DNA of 64,000 nt, taken from NCBI GenBank assembly GCA_023213395.1, contig CM041465.1, forward strand, positions 44,151,741 through 44,215,740, read 5' to 3'. Below the pieces are notes generated by a model, which was not told where the DNA came from, made no database searches, and saw only the letters and a program-made list of their open reading frames with translations. The stretch comes from Cycas panzhihuaensis (taxonomy: Eukaryota > Cycadophyta). Shown here piece by piece: positions 10,561 to 20,865 of this stretch. The position numbers and the translations under genes are program-made. How positions within the stretch are numbered: the first letter of the stretch is position 1; every line of letters begins with the position of its first letter.

Positions 10561-11095
10561 GATGCACGATTGTAAAGCAGCTACACCTATGGAGAATGGA
10601 TCTAAGCTTACTCTCAATGAGGAAGCCGCACAGATCCCACACTTTCTGCAGCTGATTGGGAGTCTCATTTATCTCACCAACACTCGGCGGATATTTCATT
10701 CTTTGTTGGGATTTGCTCACGTTACATGTCTCAACCCAATCGGATACCTTTGGAATGCGATAACGCATACTTAAGCACATCAAAGGCACATTACTGAGAT
10801 GGCCTTGAGTATGCACATAATGAGAACTTCACTCTGGAAGGGTTCTCAGATTCTGATTGGGCAGGTTGCCAAGATAGCAGGAGATCAACCTCGGGATACT
10901 GTTTTTCCCTTGGTTCAGCAGTTGTTTCGTGGAGTTGTAAGAAGCAACCCAATGTTACCTTGTCCCCCACCGAAGCAGAGTACAAAGCTGCAGTCAACGC
11001 AGCTTGTGAGGCTATCTGGCTACGACGGATTCTTGGGGAACTTGGACTTGAGCAGGTTCACCCCACCAGGCATTCTCTTTCAATTCAGTCTTTTT
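10561..11095 (+). pseudogene. Copia RNase H region (element A), broken and truncated
   Basis: Pieces in different frames match Copia RNase H: a region equivalent to PSPVGSLIYLT near 10650, DWAGC near 10855, SCKKQPNV near 10935, and LSPTEAEYKA then EAIWLRRILGELGLEQ to about 11060. The expected D-N-Q-S-V block after LEQ is scrambled, and the coding match stops at about 11095. Confidence 0.8.
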
Positions 11096-11097
11096 CC

Positions 11098-11665
11098 AAC
11101 AGATTTTTCTTGAATCCGTCTTAACCCCTTCTTTAGAAATGTTGTGCCCCAAATATTCTACTTCTTCTGCTCAAAATTTGCACTTTGCCTTGTTAGCAAA
11201 GACACTTGTACAACTTGCCTAACATGTTGTAAGCGCTCAGCCACGTTTTACTATAAATTAGAATATCATCAAAAAAGACTACGACAATATTTCAAAGATA
11301 GGGATGAAGTACTTTGTTCATGGTAGCCAAAAAGGTTGTTGGCGCATTTGTTTGTCCAAACAGCATGATCTTGAATTCATAGTGATCCTCATGAGTGCAA
11401 AAAGTTGTTTTTATTGTATCTTAGCCTTGATACAAATTTGACAATAGCCAAATCTTAGATCAATTTTTGTAAAGAACTAGGCGCCATGTAATTCATCCAT
11501 GAGGTCATCAATTTGTGGGATCAAAAACTTATGCTTAATGGTAGCCTTATTGAATGGTCTATAATCTACACACATTCTATAAAACCCATCTTTCTTAAGA
11601 ACTAGAATGACTAGTGCCACAAAAGGACTTTTATTGGATACGATTGCTCCCTAGTTCAACAACTT
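11098..11665 (-). pseudogene. Ty3/Gypsy reverse transcriptase relic
   Basis: Reading the minus strand from 11665 gives a decayed Gypsy RT: KSPFVALVILVLKKDG, MCVDYRPFNKATIKHKF, IDDLMDELHGA, FFTKIDLR, THEDHYEFKIM, FGQTNAPTTF, the catalytic FFDDILIYS (near 11254-11276), and finally EYLGH and KEGVKTDSRKI near 11100. Several stops and shifts are present. No LTR, integrase or gag of the same element can be assigned beside it, so it is a fragment. Confidence 0.85.
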
Positions 11666-11671
11666 ATGACT

Positions 11672-11994
11672 TGTGACAAACCAAAAATCACGTCCTATTA
11701 GGCAAACCGACACATCCTATCACGCAAATTAGCACATCCCTTAGGTTACGGCACCCATTCTTGAGTAAAGTGTGGAAGAGTGATAGATGTACATCGTGGT
11801 TTATTTCTTAGAGCTTTGACTATTTGGTGGTAACCACAAGTAGTAGTGATTCATGAAGGAGCCCTCACCTCAAAGAGGACTAGCATTCATTTATTATATT
11901 CATTGTGTGTACTATTTGACTATTTTATGTAACTATGTTATTTTGTGTCTAATCCAGTTGTAGGTGATGTTACCAACCTATAGGGTTCGTAACA
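11672..11994 (+). repeat. LTR-like segment, inverted partner of 12634-12947
   Basis: It starts TGTGACAAACC and ends GGTTCGTAACA. It aligns over most of its length with the reverse complement of 12634-12947 (shared CCCATTCTTGAG, GTGTGGAAGAGTGAT, TTTGGTGGTAA and TTTTGTGTCTAATCCA). The orientation is therefore opposite to that copy. No primer-binding site follows it on the plus strand. Confidence 0.7.
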
Positions 11995-12619
11995 AGTTCC
12001 CCCACTCCGAAATGCAAGGGGCCTTGTCCATGTCCTCTACTAGATGAAACATATCGTAGGTGAGTTTATTGACTAAATTTTATAGCATTAACATTAAATC
12101 TTATGGTGATGTCACTATGTGTGCAAACTGTTGGGGCTCCTTGACTTGTTTAGTGAGTTTATCTAACTTATGTGCCATGTTTTTCTGAAACGGAGGGGTG
12201 TTGTGTGCTTTTTGAAAGGGAGTTTTTCCTTGTTTTTGTATAGTAGTTCTTGAACAGAGCTCCAAAACTTCCTTGACTCTATTCTTTTACCTACTAAATT
12301 GTACATTGGAGCAAAGATTGCAAACAAACACACAAAATCAAGAAAATAAATTCTAAAATTGGATATCGAATGGCCAAATTTTAATCGTTGGAAGTTGGGT
12401 ATCTAGTTCTTGCAAAATTCTAAAAATTTCCTTCAATCAACTTCTGAGATTAAATGCTTAGATAATTTGGCACCAGAATATGTCGAGCATAGGACACAAT
12501 GAAGTCTGATGCCACTGGAATTCAGATCCTCAACAAAACGTTGTCAAAATTTATATGCAAGGAAGTACAAAAATTCTAATGTAAACTGAAAAATGACCTA
12601 AGCTCCCTAGAATCAGATA
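11995..12619 (-). other. Internal DNA between inverted LTR-like copies
   Basis: On the minus strand it follows the primer-binding site at 12620-12633 and ends with a purine-rich GGAGTGGGGGAACT next to 11994. No gene is recognised. The arrangement looks like a rearranged short non-autonomous element. Confidence 0.45.
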
Positions 12620-12633
12620 GCTTTAATACCACT
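12620..12633 (-). other. Primer-binding site (minus strand)
   Basis: The minus strand reads AGTGGTATTAAAGC, a two-change match to AGTGGTATCAGAGC, directly after the LTR end at 12634. Confidence 0.65.
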
Positions 12634-12947
12634 TGCTATGAACCAAACAAATTTGGTAACATTGCCTATCGTTGGATTAGACACAAAATAATAGAATTAT
12701 TACATAAAACAACAATCAAATAGTACAAAGAATGAATATAATAAATGAATCTTAGTCCTCTTTGAGATGAGGGCTCCTCTATGAATCACTGCTACCTACA
12801 ATTACCACCAAATAGCCAAGCTCCAAGAAATAAGGCAGAGTGTCCATCCATCACTCTTCCACACTTGAAATACTCAAGAATGGGTGGTGTAACCCAAGGG
12901 ACATGTCAGTTTGCCTAACGAAACGTGTCTTTTGGTTCATAATAGCA
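12634..12947 (-). repeat. 5' LTR, minus strand
   Basis: On the minus strand it runs from TGCTATTATGAACC (12947) to GGTTCATAGCA (12634), 314 bp, with inverted ends, and is followed by a primer-binding site. It is the inverted relative of 11672-11994. Confidence 0.7.
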
Positions 12948-13535
12948 TTTGTTGAGTCAAATCCAGTAGGATAATGCAATGCATGCAAGCAAGTACTACA
13001 TGCTACAGAATCAGTAAAGCCCATACCATAACCCCCACAAGAGGAAGTATAAAATAAATACATGGAATCCTTCATCAGATTCATCAATTATTGGGTGAAT
13101 GATTGCCTACGACTATCTGTGTATGGAATGATATGTCATATAATGATGTTGCTTGAGGATTGTCATTGTTAGTATGTAAGCCTAACATGCAGGAGCGAGG
13201 TCGCTTAATGGGCGGCTATGGGACAATTGGTGTGCTACCTTCCAATCAACACCCATGGAAACTTTTTTCCAGAAGCACAACTAAAAACAAGTTTAATAGT
13301 TGGAAATGCCCATGAAACGTTTTAGAAAAGTATAAACTACAGAGAAAAAGGTTTCTAAGACATTTTGGTAGAGTTTCTAAGTAGTTGCCAAGTTTCTAAA
13401 ACATAGAACCATCAAGGAAACTAGAATTTCATGTAACATAAACCAATATAGATATAAAGGGATAAATATATAGAGCTAATATATATAAGTGCAAGCAAGT
13501 TGATTAAGAGAAATGCCCTTAGCATGACCCAAGGG
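12948..13535. other. Spacer before element B
   Basis: No gene is recognised. It ends at the target-site duplication CTGCC (13536-13540) of element B. Confidence 0.4.
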
Positions 13536-13540
13536 CTGCC

Positions 13541-13995
13541 TGTCAGAATTAATGACTCCTCCATTAATTATTTCAATGTACTATAAAGTGAATCACTTTA
13601 ATAACTTAATCTTATAAAGTGCAATTATAAATTAAAGTTGTTACTAGGTCATGTGTAATTCACATTGACTCCTTTACCCTCGTGCTATTATTTTTAACAA
13701 GTTGCCAGCTTTAACTACCTCACCGATTTTGGACTCTTGGATCAAATTAATCCTAGCCATCGGTTTATGCATTTAAGCATGACCAATGTACCCTCTCATG
13801 TATGACAGAGACACACTTGAGAATTTTAGTGTGTGTGTTTCATTAATGAAGAGATTATTTTTTGGGCTTGACCTTAATTTCTACCCCCCCCCCCCCGATT
13901 TCTTGTGTTAGTGATTATGCATATGTGTCTTGAATGTTTAATTTTTTGTGTTTGTTGATCCTGGTTGAGAGGAGAGTTAATCTCTTCTTCTTTTA
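13541..13995 (+). repeat. 5' LTR of element B
   Basis: 455 bp, TGTCAGAATT to TTCTTTTA (the terminal CA has mutated to TA). A run of 13 C at 13884-13896 replaces the CCCCTCC of the 3' LTR. It is roughly one base in ten diverged from the 3' LTR over the stretch I compared by eye. Confidence 0.95.
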
Positions 13996-14009
13996 TTTGG
14001 TATCAGAGC
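13996..14009 (+). other. Primer-binding site of element B
   Basis: TTTGGTATCAGAGC contains the exact 12-base TGGTATCAGAGC at 13998-14009, complementary to initiator tRNA-Met in plants. Confidence 0.9.
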
Positions 14010-15442
14010 TTCGAGTTGTGACTCTCCTTTTTCTTCAAGGTTGCAAGACTATGTGAAGAAGGAAGATGTGTTTTAGTAGGTGACTCCATTTGTGTTGGAT
14101 GGTTCATTATTTAAGCTTATTACATGAGGCATCTCCTTCCCTAGTTGGTGGCTGAGAGCTAACAGTATTTCATAGATTGTTTATTTCTCTTTGGCAACCT
14201 GCTATCATCCATTGAGTCTCTATTAAGCACATGTTCCCTACTTTGGCAACTCTTTATCTCCAGGTTGGCGATCTCCTTTTTCTGGTGTCTGGACCCTTAC
14301 GTTTCAGTTCTCTGTCCATGTGACTTGCTAACGTTTGGGCAGCTTGTTTATTAGTCGGCATCTTCCCATTGAAGCTACAGTCTTGGTGGACATCGTTGCA
14401 GGCCCATGCGCCTCTCATTCTCTGTTGCAACTTGGTTTTTTAAATCCCCTAGCCTCTTAATGTGACTTAGTAACAATTTCTATGGTTTGATCTCATCTGC
14501 AAGGCTTGAAGACCATTGCATCGAAATTTTTTTTAGTATTCTTCTCTGTCATTGGCCGTGCACCTATTTGGAGGGTTCGATTGATCTCTCTTACAATCTG
14601 GCAAATGAAACCTTGACATATGGCTACTTGAATTCATCGTTGGGACGGGCAGACTCTGGATCCAGTGTTAGTTCATCAAATCTCTACTTCTTTTACCAGA
14701 TATCTGCGATTAAGTGACCAAAAAGTCACCTCTATCACTATGCAAAAATATCATTTTTCGAAAGCCTAATGTTTTATAACTTTATGTTATAAACATTGGC
14801 ATATTATGGGGTATCTTCCTTTTTTAATATTTGCCTTTTTCTAAAGTCTCCTTTAAATCACCTTTTTCTACCTTATTTTAAGTCCTTTTTCAGTACTTTG
14901 TCAATCCTATCATTTTATCCTACTTTTTAAAAATTAAATACAAAATTGTAACTTGAAAGATAAAAAAAATTAATACCCAAATTAATAATTTTACTTTTTA
15001 TTTTCCAATCCTACAAAGGGAACGATTAGGACCCCTAAAGTTATCACCCACACACATGTGAGTTGTATGCACTCGGACAAGCAAGCTAGGAGACAACTCA
15101 CTATCAAGTGTATAAAGTGACGGACTGAGGTGTTAAACCTTAAACTTGGTGTTTTGGAGACCGGGTTAGATCTAAAGGGGGTGCGTGCCTTGGTTGTAAG
15201 TGTCCCCTTAGACAAAGATATGTCATTCGGTGATAAATATAGCACGGGTGGACCAATGGTGTCAGGGGGGTGACTATGCCTTTAGAGCCCTAGACTGCCA
15301 CCTATGAGCAAGTACGCCACTAGACAGGATTGTCTCAACATACCAGGGGCTTGGAAACAAGGAGACACTATAAAACTTTTGATCCTAGACTAGTAAACCC
15401 CCTAGATAGTCAGAACATTATTGAAACTGATACATCATTATC
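14010..15442 (+). other. Leader of element B, no gene seen
   Basis: About 1.4 kb between the primer-binding site and the gag ATG. No coding homology was found on either strand. Confidence 0.6.
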
Positions 15443-16447
15443 ATGGCATTGCAAATGGTGACTACTAATGCTATTAAGTTGTCAAGCAGTGATAATTTTT
15501 TGGCTTGGAAGAAACAAGTCAAACATCTACTTGTAATGAACAAAATATGGGATTATATTTCCTAGAAATTTTGAAAACTAGTACCCACTCCCAGTCCAAC
15601 TAATCCTATTGTCCTTGTTCCTCCTAACCCCATTGCCCTTGCCACCTTCAATGAAGCTGATGAAATTCCCCTTTCCTTCTTGCATCTATCATGTGAAGAC
15701 AATGTTGATCGGAATATTGAAATTGCTACCACAACAACTAAAGCTTGGAACATACTCGGTTCCCTATATGAAAGAAAGGACAATGCCAAAGCTATCATGT
15801 TGAAAGGTCAACTATATTCCATCCCCTATGCTGGTTCTGTTATAACACATATGACCCAAGTTAAAACACTTTGAAATCAATTGACAATTCTTGGACATCC
15901 ACCTTCAGACAGTGATCTAGCATCATGCATTGTCAGAGTGCTTCTTGCTAGCTTTAATTCCCTCATTTCTAATTTGTCACATTCCAAGGAACTTGCTACT
16001 ATGGACTTCAATACTCTTAAGGGATATATGTTGCAAGAAGAGAACATTTTGAATCAACTTGGAGAGACTAGCTCCTCCTCGTTCACTCCTACCTTAGCAA
16101 CAAAACATAAGGGAAGATAACAATGTTAGAACTTGTACCAATAGTTTGGCTCAATGAATTTGAACCGACATCAGCAACAACAACAACAAAACAGATAAGT
16201 TGCTTCTCACTATTATGGCAAACTTGGACATATTGCTCCTAAATGCAAGAAGAAGAGATATGATCAACAACAACAACAACACTCTAGCCTTGCAAATCGA
16301 GGCACTTTCAATTGAGGTCGTGGCAATTTTAAAGGTGGCAGACAGACAAATTTTAATGCCCTAAATCTAAATTAAGGCAATACACAAAACAAGAATCATA
16401 ATCACAACCAGCAACGAAATCAAGATCAAGGAGACCATATGGCTAAT
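15443..16447 (+). pseudogene. Copia gag (element B), with stops
   Basis: ATG at 15443 is followed by the gag pattern (KLSSSDNFLAWKKQVKHLL). The first stop (TAG) falls after DYIS at about 15562. The same gene continues with AWNILGSLYERKDNAKA, a Q-rich linker and a zinc-knuckle remnant near 16210 (YYGKLGHIAPKCKKK), where the first Cys residues are damaged. It runs into the nested insertion at 16453. Confidence 0.85.
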
Positions 16448-16452
16448 ACTCA

Positions 16453-16797
16453 TGTTAAGAAACATAAATAAACACATACATGTTTACACTCGGCAGAATT
16501 TTTTACCATACACAACAAGAAAACAAGATAAACACAGAGAACAAATGCACAATACATAGGATATATGTGGGAAACCCTTTCAAGAAAAAAACCACCACAA
16601 AGATCTATCAATCACATTGATTACCACTTGATTGATATGAATATACAGGGGACTCTAGGATATTTATAATCCCACAAGAGGTGTCAATCATTAAGGGTTG
16701 TAACTCTCCACATAACTTGCACCTTTTCATTAATCACATAATTAAACCACCACATTAACATTAACAAGTGACTTAATATTAAATTGCCACGCTAACA
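16453..16797 (-). repeat. 3' LTR of the nested element
   Basis: 345 bp; the plus strand reads TGTTAAGAAAC to GCTAACA. The adjoining plus-strand TTCCCCCCTTAA (16798 on) is the minus-strand polypurine tract TTAAGGGGGGAA. Confidence 0.93.
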
Positions 16798-16878
16798 TTC
16801 CCCCCTTAATGTGAATGTGGGGAACTTGCAGTAGTTTAGTTATCATGAAGGCTGGACTATCCTGCTCCTTTATCCTTG

Positions 16879-17345
16879 TCAATACATTCCCCCCTCAAGG
16901 ATACCTTTTGTAAGTCCCAATCCAGTGCACATCTTTGTGAATTGATCTTTAGTAAACACTTTGGTGAAAACGTCTGCAAGTTGATATTCACTCGGGCAAT
17001 AGATGACCTGCAACTTCCCTGATTTGAACTGTTCACGGATGCAATAGTGTTGTATCACAATGTGCTTCATATGAGCATGAAACTCTAGATTCTTTGGTAA
17101 GCAAATGGTACTCTGATTATCAACAAAAATAATTAGGTTGCCATTTGATACTCCAAGAACTTCCAAGAGACCATGCAACCATACAACTTCTTTCACATCA
17201 ACACTGAATCCTTGATATTCTACCTCCTGGCCTTTCTTAATGAATCCCATAGGTTATGACACATAAATCCTCCTTTAAATTCTCCTTTAAGAAATATGGA
17301 CTTAACGTCCATCTAGTGTAACTCCCAACCATATGCAATTGCTAA
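16879..17345 (-). pseudogene. Copia RT-RNase H fusion remnant
   Basis: On the minus strand the upstream end has an RT piece (MDVKSIFLKENLKED, near 17300). It is joined directly to the RNase H end: VEYQGFSVDVKEVVWLHGLL, FVDNQSTICL, HMKHIVIQHYCIREQ and YQLADVFTKVFTKDQF. The rest of RT, with the YVDD region, is missing between them, so the copy was shortened by internal deletion. Confidence 0.8.
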
Positions 17346-17481
17346 GGAAATGATCAAATGGACAACCTTAATACACATCAACTGACGCTTCATATAATAT
17401 TTCAGATTCCAAACAACATGAGTCAACAAACACGACAACCACATGAGGGGTTGTGGCCTATGCAAGTCTTCTTGAACCCTC

Positions 17482-17742
17482 ATGACTTATCTACACCAAT
17501 TCCAACTAGAAGAAACACCCAAATGCAATCCTCTACACATTCAACAACCCCTGGTTCAGTCTTATGTGGAAAGGATTCATAGCATGAAGAGAAATAGGGC
17601 CACAAGTGCTCAAAAAATCGCCCAATCTCTAGCACTCAACCACACACTCAGAACAATCCACAATACAACTTTAATTGTTGCTCAATATCCTTCTTATGGA
17701 CAAGAAACCTCCTTAACGAAATACAATCTCGCCCTCATGTAA
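17482..17742 (+). other. Unassigned 86-codon ORF inside the nested element
   Basis: A plus-strand ORF rich in Gln, Thr and Ser lies opposite to the element's own direction. I do not recognise it. It may be chance, or a fragment of other DNA captured in the deletion derivative. Nothing shows that it is expressed. Confidence 0.2.
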
Positions 17743-18181
17743 GGAAACTTGACTATTTTGGTGTAAATTATTGATTTTTAATGACAAACATAATTGAACT
17801 TCTTCAAAATTAGAGCAAACTTACTTGAATGATGTGCAATAATGCCCAACACTGCTAGATCTCCATCAAAACATGCTCTGTTGGCCTTGGGTTTTACCCA
17901 ATACATCCAACCAACTCCATATGACCCCACAACAAGCCAACTCAATCCACAAAAGGCTTGCAAGTCTAATTTTTGACCCCCAAACAGTGCACTAACCTTG
18001 TTGATAGGTGAATTTCACCTCCTCAACCATTATTGAATATAGTGCTTGCTCCTGCAAGTTGTTGGAGAAGATAAGTCCTCAAGAAAACATGGGTTTTGAT
18101 AGCATCACCTGGCAACCTACGATCTCATCGCTCCACCCAACTCTGGTCTCAGTTGTGTAGGACCCTACAGTTCTAATACCA

Positions 18182-18524
18182 TGTTAAGAAATGCGAATAA
18201 ATGCATACATGTTTACACTCCACTGAATCTTTTACCATACACAGCAAGCAAATAAGAAACATTGAAAATAGTTGCACAATACACAGGATATACGTGGAAA
18301 ACCCTTTTGAAAAAAAACCCACCACAAAGTTCTATCGATCACATTGATTACTACTTGATTGATATGAATATACAAGGGACTTCGAGATATTTATAATCCC
18401 TCAAGTGGTGTCAACCGTTAAGGGTTGTGACTCTCCGCATAACTCACACCTTTTCGTTAATCACATAATTAAACCACCACATTAACATTAATAAGTGGCT
18501 TAATATTAAACTGCCACACTAACA
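18182..18524 (-). repeat. 5' LTR and primer-binding site of the nested element
   Basis: 343 bp; the plus strand reads TGTTAAGAAATG to ACTAACA. The adjoining plus-strand GTTCTAATACCA (18170-18181) gives TGGTATTAGAAC on the minus strand, a Met-tRNA-type primer-binding site. This fixes the 5' side of the element. Confidence 0.92.
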
Positions 18525-18529
18525 ACTCA

Positions 18530-19140
18530 GAACTTGTTTTATGCTACTTTTGTGAGCTCAACATAGTGAAACTTCCTAGTTGATTAATTTAGGTGCTTCC
18601 CATCACATGACAGGTTCTAAAAATTTGCTTGCTAATACTCACCCTATACAGAATTAATTAATAACCTTCAATGACAATGTTGTATATGAGATTACTAAGA
18701 TTGGCAATGCTCCTATTTCATTGCAAAATTCTAATATTCAGCATCATCTGAACAATGTTTTTTATGTACCTAGGATGATAAAGAATTTGTTATCTATCAA
18801 TCAAATCAACAAGTAGAAGTATGATGTCTTATTCAGCCATCTTGGCAAATGTTAAATCAGTGACTTAGATGGTAAAGTCATTGCCACTAGATATGAAGAT
18901 CAAGGCTTTTACAAGCTTGATGCAACATCTATTGTACCACTTCTACATGCAAATAATGGTGCAAAAATTAATATTACTTCTGGTAATGATGCTCAAGAGC
19001 AACCTTTTTCCAATGCACTTGCTTCTCAAACTCTTTCCAAGGACCAATTATGGCATCAACATTTTGGTCTCCTGAATATGAATAGCCTTCATCTACTGTT
19101 CAAGTTCAATATGGTGCATGGGTTTGCCTAAAATTAAACA
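18530..19140 (+). pseudogene. Copia protease and pre-integrase (element B)
   Basis: The protease motif reads I-N-L-G-A-S-H-H-M-T-G. The catalytic Asp has become Asn (18586-18588) and the next Ser has become Leu, so the protease would be dead. VFYVPRMIKNLLSINQI and DLDGKVIATRYEDQGFYKLD follow, then the pre-integrase motif QLWHQHFGLLNMNSL near 19050. Several stops are present. Confidence 0.85.
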
Positions 19141-19800
19141 GGCGAAGTGTTTGTGCCTCCATAATGGGAAAGCATCATAGAGCACCATTTAACTCTAATG
19201 GCAAAGTTTGGATTGCTCAGCAATCACTTGGCCTTGTCCACTCTAACATTTATGGACCTATGTCACAAGATTCATTTAGTGGTTGTTGATATTTCATCAC
19301 CTTTATTGATGACTTTTGCCATGAAATATGGGTCTATTTTTTGAAGTTGAAATCTGAAGCCTTTAAAAAATTCAAAGAACTCAAAATTAACGCTGAAAGA
19401 GAATCAAATATGCCACTCAAAATTCTTCGATGTGATAATGGAGGCGAATACAAGTCGAATGAATTTACACAATTCTGCAAGGACAATGGCATTAAGCGAC
19501 AGTTTTCTACCCTGTACACTCCTCAGCAAAATGGTGTTGTTGAGAGAAGGAATTAGACTTTGGTAAGTAAAGGCAAGACCATGCTTACCGCAAAAAATCT
19601 TGGACTTCAATTTTGGGTTGAAGTAGTCAATACTGTATACTTATCTCACCAACTGTAGTCCAACAAAAGTAGTGTTGAACATCACACCCAAGGAGGCTTG
19701 GTCTGGCCAAAACCCTACAATCTCGCATTTGCATACTTTTGGATGTGTTGCATATATGCACATACCAAAAAAATAACGAAAGAAGCTTGATGATAAAAGC
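19141..19800 (+). pseudogene. Copia integrase (element B)
   Basis: The core is recognisable from frame pieces: LALSTLTFMDLC (where the first Asp is lost by frameshift), KLKSEAFKKFKELKI, LRCDNGGEYKSNEF with the second catalytic Asp, and TPQQNGVVERRN with the catalytic Glu. A TAG follows RRN at about 19555. The C-terminal part (KKCIFIGYVPDYKAYKLYD) continues to about 19870. Confidence 0.85.
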
Positions 19801-20493
19801 AAGAAATGTATTTTCATTGGCTATGTGCCCGACTACAAAGCTTATAAACTTTATGATCTTGCTACACGGCAAATGCACACCTCTCAAGATGTCATCTTCT
19901 CTTAAGCAAATATGGATTTGAATCCACTAAGTATCTTCTTTCCTATTGATCAAGAGGATTTTGCACCAGCTGATGTGCCTCCTTCAGTCTCAATGGATGG
20001 TCCTCCAATTACAGTTGATGGATCAACTCCATCAACCTCTTATTCTCTCGATCCTTCGTTTGCTCCCAGTCCCTCTACTTCTACCTCCACGATCTCTCCA
20101 AAAGATCTTCATGTAGACGTTGTTTCTAAAAGGTTGCCAAAATAGTACTTGCAAACTATCACTTCTACTCCTTCATTGCTTCCTACAGACCCAAAGCGAC
20201 AATCAAAATATAGGCATTCTACAAACTTTGCCTTAACGGCACAAGTCTTATCTGCTCCTGAGCTGTCCACTTTTGAGGAGGCAGCCACAAACCAAAAGTG
20301 GAAGGCTACTATGAATGATGAAATGGATTTCATTCTTCAGAATGATACATGGGAGCTTGCTAAGCTACCTGAAGGAAAGAAACCCATTGATTGCTGTTGG
20401 ATCTACAAAACCAAATTTCATGCAGATGGTTCCATTCAGCAACACAAAGCTCGATTGGTAGCTAAAGGTTTCAAACAAATTGAGGGCATTGAT
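19801..20493 (+). pseudogene. Linker and first part of reverse transcriptase (element B)
   Basis: A Ser/Pro-rich linker (about 19920-20145) is followed by RT: FEEAATNQKWKATMNDEMDF, TWELAKLPEGKKPIDC, WIYKTKFHADGS and ARLVAKGFKQIEGID. It is interrupted at 20493 by the insertion with TSD TTGAT and resumes at 22823. Confidence 0.9.
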
Positions 20494-20804
20494 TGTAATG
20501 AACCTATACCACATGTAATAAGTTAGAAGGTTATTGGTTAAGAAGGATAATGTAGGAGTATTTAATAATAGTGAAAAGGTGGGATTGGGTAGCTTAACAG
20601 TAGAATAATATAATAATAGGGGGGGTCCTCTTATAAATATGACACCCCCATCTTATGTAAAGCATCATCATATATTTATGAATACAATCTATTTGGATTC
20701 ACTTCGGTGCCCCTTTTGGTTCTCATTTGGTGATCACTCTGTCTTTTGGCATTCTTCTTCTTTTGCTCTCTTAGTGTCGTGGTTACAGGGGTTGGCCCGT
20801 AACA
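20494..20804 (+). repeat. 5' LTR of the gag-only element, followed by primer-binding site
   Basis: 311 bp, ending CCCGTAACA. It contains a TATA-like CTTATAAATATG near 20632. Directly after it, AGTAGTATCAAAGCC (20805-20819) is a diverged Met-tRNA primer-binding site. Confidence 0.93.
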
Positions 20805-20865
20805 AGTAGTATCAAAGCCATTTCTGATCCATACAAAACCAAATAGCAACAGTTGCTTTTCCTCA

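Larger units (their letters stand above)
4628..11095 (+). mobile_element. Copia LTR retrotransposon A, degenerate, 3' end lost
   Basis: A 5' LTR, a Met-tRNA primer-binding site and a leader of about 2 kb are followed by gag, protease, integrase, reverse transcriptase and RNase H in Copia order (integrase before RT). The coding region is broken by several frameshifts and stops. The RNase H part ends near 11095, where an oppositely oriented Gypsy relic begins. No 3' LTR or TSD is visible, so the 3' end was lost by deletion or rearrangement. Confidence 0.85.
16453..18524 (-). mobile_element. Nested Copia deletion derivative in element B gag/pol
   Basis: Two related LTRs (16453-16797 and 18182-18524) are flanked by the target-site duplication ACTCA (16448-16452 and 18525-18529). 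Removing it rejoins the element B sequence. The orientation is minus: the primer-binding site lies beside the right LTR and the polypurine tract beside the left one. The internal part is only about 1.4 kb and keeps the end of RT joined to RNase H, plus a leader resembling that of element E. It is an internally deleted member of the E/F family group. Confidence 0.95.
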
